Source: DATDRS01 sp035291605
Lineage (GTDB): Bacteria > Chloroflexota > Anaerolineae > Anaerolineales > UBA6663
Assembly (NCBI GenBank): GCA_035291605.1
Contig: DATDRS010000049.1
Location: 1-6,244 of the forward strand
Direction: 5' to 3'
DNA: 6,244 bases
Made by a program: the position numbers and the translations under genes. The notes under the pieces are model-generated. The model saw only the letters and a program-made list of their open reading frames with translations, made no database searches and was not told the origin of the DNA. Shown one piece after another: positions 1 through 5,633 of the stretch. Positions within the stretch are counted from its first letter, which is position 1. Every line of letters begins with the position of its first letter.

Positions 1-306
1 GGCCAGGACGGCCAACTGCAGGAGCGCACCCTCTGGTGGAGGGTCAGCGTCTTCGGCAAGGCCGGGGAAGCCTGTAATACGTACCTCAAGAAAGGCTCCA
101 AAGTCTTCGTCGAAGGCCGGATGACGGCCGACCCCAAGACCGGAAACCCCCGCATCTTCACCCGCCAGGACGGCACCACCGGAACCTCGTTCGAGATGAC
201 CGCCCTCACGGTCAAGTTTCTCAGCGGGCGGGGCGAGGGCGCCGCGCCGGGCGGCGAAATGGTGGACGCCGAGCCGCCTCACGAAGAGACCGAGATCCCG
301 TTCTAA
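1..306 (+). CDS. ssb: Single-stranded DNA-binding protein SSB, 5'-truncated by the window edge
   Basis: SSB coats single-stranded DNA in replication, recombination and repair, and recruits partners through its C-terminal tip. The reading frame is open from base 1, and 101 residues precede the TAA at 304-306. The visible part covers the second half of the OB fold: a TLWWRVSVFGK segment, then a YLKKGSKVFVEGRM segment, which match the conserved 'vvfGk...YLkKGs.v.veGrl' region of bacterial SSB. A short Gly/Ala/Pro linker follows, then an acidic tail ending EETEIPF, the family's protein-interaction tip (commonly DDDIPF, so slightly less acidic here). The N-terminal strand region and the start codon lie upstream of the window. 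The ATG at 121 is internal and is not the start. The gene is followed 15 bases later by a strong terminator, so it ends its transcription unit. Confidence 0.95.
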   Translation, partial: GQDGQLQERTLWWRVSVFGKAGEACNTYLKKGSKVFVEGRMTADPKTGNPRIFTRQDGTTGTSFEMTALTVKFLSGRGEGAAPGGEMVDAEPPHEETEIPF

Positions 307-321
307 CTTCAACTGAATATC

Positions 322-359
322 CAAGACAGCCGTCGGCGTACTTGCCGACGGCTGTCTTG
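322..359 (+). terminator. Rho-independent-type terminator after ssb
   Basis: A perfect 16-bp inverted repeat (322-337 with 344-359) surrounds a six-base loop, GTACTT. The stem core is GC-rich (GCCGTCGGC). The 3' arm runs into TTGTGTTCC, a weak T-rich tail. The site lies 15 bases after the ssb stop codon and directly before the next promoter. Confidence 0.85.
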
Positions 360-386
360 TGTTCCCCGTCCTCAGGAGGCTATAAT
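357..386 (+). promoter_or_regulatory. Putative sigma-70-type promoter for the DUF3467 unit
   Basis: A perfect TATAAT -10 hexamer lies at 381-386. A partial -35 (TTGTGT, 357-362) sits 18 bases upstream and overlaps the terminator tail. Initiation would be expected near 392-394. The -10 overlaps an ATG at 385 that also has a good Shine-Dalgarno sequence (AGGAGG, 374-379). If the promoter is real, that ATG cannot be the start on this transcript, and the start at 475 is used instead. Confidence 0.6.
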
Positions 387-413
387 GCGTCAGCGGATGA
401 ATCCTTCCCTGCT

Positions 414-440
414 TCATCTGTTTAACCTGTTCCATCTGTT
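414..440 (+). repeat. Three tandem degenerate 9-bp units (CTGTT every 9 bases)
   Basis: The units are TCATCTGTT (414-422), TAACCTGTT (423-431) and CCATCTGTT (432-440). They lie in the leader between the promoter and the DUF3467 start. A matching cluster in opposite orientation lies after the gene at 817-843. The longest exact shared match is 14 bases (429-442 against 815-828, inverted). Confidence 0.7.
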
Positions 441-474
441 GATCAACCCCGACTCACAGCATGGAGGCCGACTC

Positions 475-810
475 ATGTCCGATCAGCCCACGCCCCCCGC
501 TCCTGCTCCCCAGCCTGCGCCGCCCGCGCAGCCCATCGCGATTGAGATCCCGGCGAATCTGGAGGCGGTCTACACCAACTTCGCCCTCATCACCCATTCG
601 CCCTCGGAGGTGATCATTGACTTTGCGCGCGTGCTGCCCAACATGCCCAAGGCCAAAGTCTACGCGCGCATGGTGCTGACGCCGATGAATGCGAAACTGC
701 TGCTCAAGGCGCTGGCCGACAACCTGGGCAAATTCGAGAAGCAGTACGGTGAGATCGTGATCCCCACCAACCTGGCCGACCAGCTCTTCCGCCCGCCGAA
801 GCTGGAGTAG
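475..810 (+). CDS. DUF3467 family protein
   Basis: This is a 111-residue protein of the DUF3467 family, whose molecular role is not established. Residues 2-21 are a Pro/Ala/Gln-rich low-complexity tail. The conserved domain then starts with IEIPANLEAVYTNFALITHSP, followed by an acidic/hydrophobic VIIDFARVLP strand, the ARMVLTPMNAKLLLKAL segment and a KFEKQYGEI ending. These are the hallmark stretches of the family. No signal peptide or membrane segment is seen. The start at 475 is chosen because GGAGG (463-467) lies 7 bases upstream and it falls downstream of the promoter. An upstream in-frame ATG at 385 would add 30 residues that look non-conserved and partly encode the 9-bp repeats. The translin-family gene follows after 40 bases and is probably co-transcribed. 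Confidence 0.85.
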   Translation: MSDQPTPPAPAPQPAPPAQPIAIEIPANLEAVYTNFALITHSPSEVIIDFARVLPNMPKAKVYARMVLTPMNAKLLLKALADNLGKFEKQYGEIVIPTNLADQLFRPPKLE

Positions 811-816
811 GTGGTC

Positions 817-843
817 AACAGATGGAACGGATAGAGCGCATGG
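817..843 (-). repeat. Three degenerate 9-bp units, inverted copy of the 414-440 cluster
   Basis: Read on the minus strand the units are CCATGCGCT, CTATCCGTT and CCATCTGTT. The last is identical to the 432-440 unit. The cluster fills most of the 40-base gap between the DUF3467 and translin-family genes and ends at the ribosome-binding site of the latter (GGAG, 842-845). Confidence 0.6.
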
Positions 844-850
844 AGAAAAC

Positions 851-1486
851 ATGAAGAACCTCGACCAGATCGCCGATCGCATTCGCGCCAACTTTACCGC
901 CAAGAACGCCGCCCGCGATGCGGCGCTGGAGCGGTCCCGCACGCTCATCCGCCACTGCGCCAACGCCATCCGCGCTGCGCACCGCGACGAGCGCGAGCTG
1001 GCCCGCCAGCACATCGCCGCCGCCAGGGAGATCGTCGAAGCTATCCGGGTTGACCTGGCGCAGTTCCCCGACATCTATCACGCAGGCTACACCCAGGACG
1101 CGCTCAAGGAATTTGCCGAGGCCAACATCGTCTACGCGCTCGTCGGCAACGAGCCGCTGCCCGAGCCGGAGGCGCTGGGCGTCGAGTACGCGGCGTACCT
1201 CAACGGGTTGGGGGAAGCGGCGGGCGAGCTCCGGCGGCGGTGCATGGACATCATCCGCCACGACCATTCGGACGAAGCTGAGCACCTCCTCGAAGCGATG
1301 GACGACATTTATTCGCTGCTGGTCACGGTGGACTATCCCGACGCGATCACGGGCGGCCTGCGCCGGACGACGGACCTGGTGCGCGGCGTCACCGAGCGTA
1401 CGCGGGGGGATATTACGACGAGCCTGAGGCAGTACCGGTTGCAAGAGGCGTTAAAGAAGTTTGAAGAAGAAGGAAAGAGGAAGTAG
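851..1486 (+). CDS. Translin family protein
   Basis: This 211-residue, almost wholly helical protein belongs to the translin/TRAX superfamily. Eukaryotic members form the C3PO RNA/ssDNA-binding and endoribonuclease complex, and archaeal relatives have ribonuclease activity; bacterial members are little studied. Visible hallmarks in order are KEFAEA (86-91, with E87 and E90 in the region that carries acidic residues in TRAX), YLNGLGEAAGELRRR (116-130), the M-x2-IYSLL segment (150-157), VDYPDAITGGLRR (160-172), D175 and a TERTRGDIT ending (181-189). The C-terminal tail is Lys/Glu-rich. Length is near that of the family (about 200-230). GGAG lies 5 bases before the ATG. Such genes are sometimes mislabelled as haloacid dehalogenases. 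Whether it has nuclease activity cannot be decided here, since the TRAX-type acidic set was judged only by eye. Family assignment is firm; substrate and partner are unknown. Confidence 0.85.
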   Translation: MKNLDQIADRIRANFTAKNAARDAALERSRTLIRHCANAIRAAHRDERELARQHIAAAREIVEAIRVDLAQFPDIYHAGYTQDALKEFAEANIVYALVGNEPLPEPEALGVEYAAYLNGLGEAAGELRRRCMDIIRHDHSDEAEHLLEAMDDIYSLLVTVDYPDAITGGLRRTTDLVRGVTERTRGDITTSLRQYRLQEALKKFEEEGKRK

Positions 1487-1530
1487 GCAGAAGGAAGGGG
1501 AGGCAGGCTCCTTCCCTCGTCCTACTTCCT
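1478..1530 (+). repeat. Inverted repeat over the translin-gene stop codon
   Basis: AGGAAGTAGG (1478-1487) is the exact complement of CCTACTTCCT (1521-1530). An inner GGAAGG (1493-1498) can pair with CCTTCC (1510-1515). The translin-family stop codon (1484-1486) lies in the left arm, and the next start codon (1539) is 9 bases beyond the right arm. There is no T-run, so it is not a typical terminator. A hairpin here could affect RNA stability or read-through. Confidence 0.55.
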
Positions 1531-1538
1531 GGTTGCCT

Positions 1539-1778
1539 ATGAGAGTCATCCGCGCTTCCGAAATCGGCGAGTACGTCTTCTGCCGCCGGGCGTGGTGGCT
1601 GCGCCACGTTCAGGGCTTTGAGTCGGCCAACGTGCAGGAGATGGCGGCGGGCACAGCTGCCCACGCGGCGCACGGGCTAAGGGTCTGGTTCGCCTCCGCC
1701 CTGCGGTCGCTGGCGATCCTCCTGGTCATTGCCGCCATCGTCTCTTTTCTGTTCTCTCTAATTCCGGCGGCTCACTAA
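1539..1778 (+). CDS. Cas4-like PD-(D/E)XK nuclease, N-terminal part with membrane segment
   Basis: This 79-residue ORF resembles the first portion of Cas4/Dna2-type iron-sulfur nucleases. It has ASEIGEYVFCRRAWWL (residues 6-21), with C15 in the place of the single N-terminal cluster cysteine. GTAAHAAHG (38-46) follows, with H42 where these enzymes have the active-site histidine. Instead of running on into the catalytic strands, it turns into a hydrophobic segment (about 52-74) and stops. The remaining family motifs are in the next ORF, in another reading frame. The ATG at 1539 is chosen because the homology starts just after it; a more upstream TTG at 1461 would add a low-complexity tail. No clear Shine-Dalgarno sequence is visible. 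It may be a genuine separate subunit or the first half of a frameshifted gene. The Cas4-like assignment comes from motifs, not from a search. Confidence 0.65.
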   Translation: MRVIRASEIGEYVFCRRAWWLRHVQGFESANVQEMAAGTAAHAAHGLRVWFASALRSLAILLVIAAIVSFLFSLIPAAH

Positions 1779-1822
1779 CTTGCGCGTCCCTACACCCCTC
1801 GCTCCCCCGCCCCCTTGCCCCC
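1779..1822 (+). other. C-rich linker between the two nuclease ORFs
   Basis: This short pyrimidine-rich stretch has several runs of five C and no purine-rich ribosome-binding site. The frame of the second ORF is open right through it and back to at least 1676, inside the first ORF. A single -1 shift there would fuse both halves through a Ser/Pro-rich linker of roughly 25 residues. Confidence 0.6.
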
Positions 1823-2332
1823 GTGCTCCCTCTCATCTTTATTCTCCTCGCCCTCCTCCTCTGGTTCCTCTCGCGGCAGGGGCGCCAGGCCGCGGGCCTG
1901 CCGCAGGGCGAGGTGGTTTATAGCGACACGAGCCGATGGGGGCGGCCTGAGAAGCCGCTCTTCTCGGCTCGCCTGCAGCTCACCGGGAAGCCGGATTATC
2001 TGGTGTGGGAGGGCGCGGGATATGTGCCGGTCGAGGTGAAATCCACCGATGCGCCGCCGAGCGGGCCATATGCGGCGCACGTTTATCAGCTCGCGGCGTA
2101 TTGCGCGCTGGTGGCCGAGGCATACGGCCGCCGCCCGGATTACGGGCTGATCAAGTACGCCGACAAACTCTGGCGGATGGATTTCACGCCCCAACTTGAA
2201 TCTGAGCTGCTGGATTTGCTGGAGGACATGCGCACAGACGGCGAGACCGACGAGGTGGCGCGCTCGCACGACTCGGCAGCGCGATGCCGGGGATGCGGGT
2301 TTCGGGAGGTGTGCGAGGAGAGCCTGGCCTGA
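1823..2332 (+). CDS. Cas4-like PD-(D/E)XK nuclease, C-terminal catalytic part with N-terminal membrane segment
   Basis: This ORF has 169 residues from a GTG start. Residues 2-16 form one hydrophobic membrane segment followed by a basic RQGRQ stretch. The catalytic part carries GKPDYLV (55-61, D58), PVEVKS (69-74, E71 and K73 of the PD-(D/E)XK core), YQLAAYC (88-94, motif with Q89) and a C-terminal CRGCGFREVC (155-164). That last motif supplies the three cysteines that in Cas4/Dna2 join one N-terminal cysteine around a 4Fe-4S cluster. The fourth cysteine and the active-site histidine are absent here but present in the preceding ORF. The start is uncertain: no ribosome-binding site is visible, and no ATG, GTG or TTG occurs in this frame between about 1740 and 1823. 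No CRISPR array, cas1 or cas2 is nearby, so a Cas4 role in spacer acquisition is not implied; a Dna2/Cas4-like exonuclease of unknown role is the safer reading. Confidence 0.75.
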   Translation: MLPLIFILLALLLWFLSRQGRQAAGLPQGEVVYSDTSRWGRPEKPLFSARLQLTGKPDYLVWEGAGYVPVEVKSTDAPPSGPYAAHVYQLAAYCALVAEAYGRRPDYGLIKYADKLWRMDFTPQLESELLDLLEDMRTDGETDEVARSHDSAARCRGCGFREVCEESLA

Positions 2333-2374
2333 CCTCACCCCCACCCCCGGCCGTCAGGCCGGGGAGGGGGGAGG
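2333..2374 (+). repeat. Strong GC hairpin between the nuclease ORF and the nadK promoter
   Basis: CCCCGGCC (2345-2352) and GGCCGGGG (2357-2364) pair around a GTCA loop. The stem continues with CCCCC/GGGGG (2338-2342, 2366-2370) and CCTC/GAGG (2333-2336, 2371-2374), giving about 17 base pairs with small bulges. It begins at the base after the stop codon and ends 5 bases before a TATAAT. There is no T-run. It could act as a transcription barrier or be a dispersed REP-like element. Confidence 0.65.
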
Positions 2375-2379
2375 TAGGC

Positions 2380-2385
2380 TATAAT
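2380..2385 (+). promoter_or_regulatory. Putative -10 box of the nadK promoter
   Basis: A perfect TATAAT lies here in the context AGGCTATAAT, the same 10-mer as at the 381-386 promoter. No -35 match is visible, since that position falls in the G-rich hairpin arm. Expected initiation near 2391-2393 gives a leader of only about 17 bases before the nadK ATG. Confidence 0.5.
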
Positions 2386-2408
2386 TTCTCTGCCCCACGG
2401 AAACGCCC

Positions 2409-3296
2409 ATGCCTGATAGCTTGCAGTCTCACTGGAACAATCCGCCGCCGCAGCGCATCATGGTCTTTTACCATCCTAAGGTGAACGGCTCGGCGGCGCT
2501 GGCGGACGAAATCGCCGATTACCTGATGCGTCCCCTGAACGGCGCGGTGCTCAAGGCCTCCATCGAGGACGTGGAGGCGCGGGAGCATATCGCCGAGCAC
2601 GACATGCTCGTCGTGCTCGGCGGCGATGGTTCGATGCTGCGCGGCGGGCGTTTCGCGGCCCTGCATCAAGTCCCGGTCCTCGGCGTGGACCTGGGCCGGC
2701 TGGGATTTCTGGTCGAGGCCCATCCGGAGGAGTGGCAGGAGGTGCTCGCCCGCGTGCTGAAGGGCGATTACCGGATCGAGGAGCGCATGATGCTCCGCGT
2801 CGAGCACCGGCGTGACGGCCAGCTCAGCGGCGCGTATGAGGCGCTCAACGAGACAGTGGTGGGACGGGGGGCGCTCGCCCGCCCGGTGCGGCTCAAGACG
2901 ATGATTGACGGCGGCGAGTTGACCACCTACGTGGCCGACGGCCTGATCGTCGCCACGCCCACCGGGTCCACGGCTTACGCGCTCGCGGTCGGCGGCCCGA
3001 TCCTGCCGCCTGAGCTCAAGAATATTCTGCTCATCGCCATCGCCCCGCACCTGAGCATGGATCGCGCCATCGTGCTCGCGCAGGGCGCGACGGTCGAGAT
3101 CGTCGTCCGCACCGACCACCAGGCCATCCTCAGCGCCGATGGACAGGTGGAGGTGTCGCTGCTGGACGGCGACCATATCTGCGTGCGCATGAGCGACCAC
3201 ACGGCTCGCTTCGTGCGCGTGCGCCCGCCGTCGTATTTCTACACAAGTTTGGTGTCACGCATGACGCAAAATCCTTCGGCGGCTAAAACAAAATGA
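2409..3296 (+). CDS. nadK: NAD kinase
   Basis: The enzyme phosphorylates NAD to NADP in the cytoplasm, using ATP or polyphosphate. This 295-residue protein (family usually about 280-300) has the NAD kinase motifs in order: GGDGS (71-75), the GVDLGRLGFL strand (92-101), ALNE (145-148), the TPTGSTAY nucleotide loop (183-190), GGPILPP (195-201) and SADGQ (242-246). The family's usual FPHTLS stretch reads APHLS, one residue shorter, and the usual GGDGT is GGDGS. Both look like lineage variants and not damage. The ATG at 2409 lies about 17 bases past the inferred transcription start, with only a weak GGAAA ahead. A later ATG at 2460 would remove part of the first strand. Its stop overlaps the start of the next gene (ATGA), and recN follows one gene later, a common bacterial neighbourhood. 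The last 15 residues are a Ser/Lys-containing tail. Confidence 0.93.
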   Translation: MPDSLQSHWNNPPPQRIMVFYHPKVNGSAALADEIADYLMRPLNGAVLKASIEDVEAREHIAEHDMLVVLGGDGSMLRGGRFAALHQVPVLGVDLGRLGFLVEAHPEEWQEVLARVLKGDYRIEERMMLRVEHRRDGQLSGAYEALNETVVGRGALARPVRLKTMIDGGELTTYVADGLIVATPTGSTAYALAVGGPILPPELKNILLIAIAPHLSMDRAIVLAQGATVEIVVRTDHQAILSADGQVEVSLLDGDHICVRMSDHTARFVRVRPPSYFYTSLVSRMTQNPSAAKTK

Positions 3297-3799
3297 CTGA
3301 ACAGGCTATCTCGGATACACTCTTCTGCGCGAACCACCCGCAAACACCCACTTCGCTCCGCTGCAACAAGTGCGGCAAACCCATCTGCACCAAATGCGCC
3401 GTCCGCACGCCCGTCGGCTACCGGTGCAAGCAGTGCGTCTCAGCCCAGCAGCAGACCTTCGAGACGGCAGAGTGGCCCGATTACCTGATCGCCGCCGTCG
3501 TCGCCGCGTTGCTGGGAGGCGTCGCCGGATTTCTCGTCGCCCAGCTCGGGTGGTTTACTATCTTCCTGGCCCCGGTCGCGGGCGGCGTCGTGGCCGAGAT
3601 TGTGCGGGCCGCCGTGCGCCGCCGCCGGGGAAAGAACCTGAGCCTGGCTGCGGCCGGCGCGTTTGTCGCGGGCTGCCTGCCCTTGATCCTGATCATGCTC
3701 ATCGGGCGGGGGGCCTTCGGCGCACTGTGGGTGCTGGTCTACACGTTCATCGGCGCGAGCACGCTGTATGCGCGGTTGAGGGGGATTTCCATCAACTGA
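3293..3799 (+). CDS. B-box-type zinc-finger integral membrane protein
   Basis: This 168-residue protein has a cytoplasmic-looking zinc-binding head and a hydrophobic tail. The head has paired ligands C12/H15, C24/C27, C32/C35 and C45/C48, spaced as in B-box-like zinc fingers (C-x2-H, C-x2-C, C-x4-C, C-x2-C). Residues 62-84, 88-107, 117-138 and 142-160 are hydrophobic and suggest four membrane passes, with an RRRRGK basic patch (109-114) between the second and third. The function is unknown; such heads are usually protein-interaction modules, and bacterial versions are often fused to membrane domains. The ATG overlaps the nadK stop (ATGA), which suggests translational coupling and co-transcription. 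Family recognition is by cysteine pattern only; the tail matches no family I can name. Confidence 0.75.
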   Translation: MTEQAISDTLFCANHPQTPTSLRCNKCGKPICTKCAVRTPVGYRCKQCVSAQQQTFETAEWPDYLIAAVVAALLGGVAGFLVAQLGWFTIFLAPVAGGVVAEIVRAAVRRRRGKNLSLAAAGAFVAGCLPLILIMLIGRGAFGALWVLVYTFIGASTLYARLRGISIN

Positions 3800-3873
3800 G
3801 TTCCTTCACTTCCCCGAGGCCCTTGCCCTCCCTATCTCAAGAACGCAAGGAACCTCGGGAACTCAGGCAAGGG
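3796..3873 (+). promoter_or_regulatory. Imperfect inverted repeat with alternative pairings before recN
   Basis: Nested arms are CTGAGTT (3796-3802) with AACTCAG (3860-3866), CCCGAGG (3813-3819) with CCTCGGG (3853-3859) and CCTTGC (3821-3826) with GCAAGG (3845-3850). A competing partner for the last arm is GGCAAGGG (3866-3873), which is complementary to CCCTTGCC (3820-3827). Two mutually exclusive RNA folds are therefore possible. The element starts at the zinc-finger gene's stop codon and ends 12 bases before recN. It could be an attenuator-like leader or a small dispersed inverted repeat. Confidence 0.45.
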
Positions 3874-3885
3874 ACTTTCTGGACC

Positions 3886-5628
3886 ATGCTCTCTGAGTTA
3901 ATCATCACCGACTTCGCCATCATTGACCAGCTCCGGCTCGAACTCGGTCCGGGGTTCGCCGCGTTCACGGGCGAGACCGGCGCAGGGAAATCCATCATCA
4001 TTGATGCGGTGGATTTGCTCCTCGGCGGGCGGGCCGACGCCACGCTGGTGCGCGCCGGCGCCGAGGTCGCCCGCGTGGAAGCGGCCTTCACGCTCGAGGG
4101 CGAGTTGCGTCCGGCCGTCGCAGAAATCCTCGTGCGCGAGGCGCTGCTGGACGACGACGCGGGGGCGGTCGTGACGCTGGCCCGCGAGGTGCGGCGCGAG
4201 GGGCGCAACGTCTGCCGCGTGAATGGGCGGACGGTCAGCCTCGCCATCCTCAAGGAAATCGGCCAACTGCTCGTGGACGTGCACGGCCAGAGTGAGCACC
4301 TTTCGCTCCTGCGCACGCGCGAGCATCTCTTCCTGCTCGACCGCTTCGGCGGCCTGGACGACCAGCGCGAGGCCTTTGCCCAGGGGGTGCGCGAGCTTAA
4401 CGCCGTGCGCCGCGAGCTGCACGAGCTCCGCCGGGCCGAGCGCGACATGGCGCAGCGGCTGGACCTGCTCGACTTCCAGGTCAACGAGATCGCCTCCGCC
4501 AAGCTCAAGCCGGGCGAGGACGGCGCCCTGCTCGACGAGCGCACCCGGTTGGCGAATGCGGAAAAACTCGCCGCCCTCACGGACGAGGCCATCCGCGCGC
4601 TGTCCGACGGGACCGACGAAACTCCCTCCGCCGCCGATCTGCTCGGCGAGGCCGCGCGGGCGCTGAATAGCCTGGCCAAGATTGACCCCGGCCTCGTCGA
4701 GCCGCGCGACCAGTCCCAGGCGCTCGGCGCGCAGTTCCGCGAGCTGGCCCGCGACCTGCAGGCTTACCGCGACCGGATCGAGTTCAACCCCAAACGGCTT
4801 GACGCCGTCGAGGAGCGCCTCGACCTCATCCGAGGCCTGCAGCGCAAATACGGCCCGACCATCGAGGACGTGCTGGCCTACGGCGAGAAGGCGCAGGTCG
4901 AGCGCGAGGGGCTGACGCACTCAGGCGAACGGCTGGCAGAGCTGGAACAGAAGGAAGAGTCCCTGCTGCGCCGCATCGGCCAACTGGGCGCGCGGCTCTC
5001 CGGCGGGCGGCGGGCGGCGGGCGAGAGACTTGCGCGGGCCATCGAGGCCGAGCTGAACGACCTGCGCATGGAGGGCGCGCGGTTCGCGGTGGACATGCAG
5101 ACGGAGGACGACCCTCACGGCGCGCATTTCGAGGGGCGGCGCGTGGCGTTCGACGGGACCGGGATTGACCGGATCGAGTTCCTCGTCGCCCCAAACGTGG
5201 GCGAGGGCCTCAAACCCCTGGTGAAGATCGCCTCGGGCGGCGAGACCTCGCGGTTGATGCTGTCCCTCAAGAGTGTGCTGGCCCGCGCCGACCGCACCCC
5301 GACGCTGATCTTTGACGAAATTGACCAGGGGATCGGCGGCCGGGTGGGGGCGATTGTGGGGCGCAAATTGTGGAACCTCGCCGCCGCGCACCAGGTGCTG
5401 TGCATCACACACCTGCCGCAGTTGGCGGGCTTCGGCGATCAACACTTCCGCGTGGAGAAGATCGTCTACGGCAACCGCACGGTGACGCGGGTTGCACCCC
5501 TGCACGACCGCGAAAGGATTGTGGAACTGGCGCAAATGCTGGGCGGGGCAGGCGAAAAGACCGTGCAGAGCGCGGAGGAGATTCTGGCGCAGGTGGGGAC
5601 GGAAAAAGCCGCCGTGGCGCGGAGATAA
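3886..5628 (+). CDS. recN: DNA repair protein RecN
   Basis: RecN is an SMC-like ATPase that holds and aligns DNA during repair of double-strand breaks. The 580-residue protein (B. subtilis 576, E. coli 553) has an N-terminal head with LSELIITDFAIID (2-14) and Walker A GETGAGKS (29-36). A VDVHGQSEHLSLL segment follows (130-142). The middle, about 160-400, is Leu/Arg/Glu-rich and fits the antiparallel coiled-coil arm. The C-terminal head carries the ABC signature SGGETSR (450-456), Walker B TLIFDE (473-478), the DQGIGG loop (480-485) and the ITHLPQ histidine segment (507-512). The signature has Thr where SGGEL is more usual. The start at 3886 is where family homology begins; the frame is open far upstream, but that part overlaps the zinc-finger gene out of frame. 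Shine-Dalgarno is weak. A terminator follows at once. No SOS box was recognised upstream. Confidence 0.95.
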   Translation: MLSELIITDFAIIDQLRLELGPGFAAFTGETGAGKSIIIDAVDLLLGGRADATLVRAGAEVARVEAAFTLEGELRPAVAEILVREALLDDDAGAVVTLAREVRREGRNVCRVNGRTVSLAILKEIGQLLVDVHGQSEHLSLLRTREHLFLLDRFGGLDDQREAFAQGVRELNAVRRELHELRRAERDMAQRLDLLDFQVNEIASAKLKPGEDGALLDERTRLANAEKLAALTDEAIRALSDGTDETPSAADLLGEAARALNSLAKIDPGLVEPRDQSQALGAQFRELARDLQAYRDRIEFNPKRLDAVEERLDLIRGLQRKYGPTIEDVLAYGEKAQVEREGLTHSGERLAELEQKEESLLRRIGQLGARLSGGRRAAGERLARAIEAELNDLRMEGARFAVDMQTEDDPHGAHFEGRRVAFDGTGIDRIEFLVAPNVGEGLKPLVKIASGGETSRLMLSLKSVLARADRTPTLIFDEIDQGIGGRVGAIVGRKLWNLAAAHQVLCITHLPQLAGFGDQHFRVEKIVYGNRTVTRVAPLHDRERIVELAQMLGGAGEKTVQSAEEILAQVGTEKAAVARR

Positions 5629-5633
5629 AAGAT

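Noticed and set aside
385..474. N-terminal extension of the DUF3467 protein from the ATG at 385
   Set aside because: It overlaps a perfect -10 box and encodes repeat-derived sequence, while the 475 start has its own Shine-Dalgarno sequence. It is not fully excluded, because AGGAGG is well placed for 385.
815..1444. Long open frame on the minus strand opposite the translin-family gene
   Set aside because: It is a GC-rich shadow of a clearly recognised family on the + strand, and its Arg/Val/Asp-rich product shows no known motif.
1539..2332. A CRISPR-Cas locus suggested by the Cas4-like motifs
   Set aside because: No repeat-spacer array and no cas1, cas2 or effector genes are in the window; Cas4-like nucleases also occur outside CRISPR loci.
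1790..2344. Minus-strand open frame opposite the nuclease C-terminal part
   Set aside because: The + strand frame carries the conserved nuclease and cysteine motifs; the minus frame shows none.
3370..3885. Upstream extension of the recN frame giving a 752-residue protein
   Set aside because: The extra part is the out-of-frame shadow of the zinc-finger gene (Arg/Pro-rich), and RecN homology begins at the ATG at 3886.
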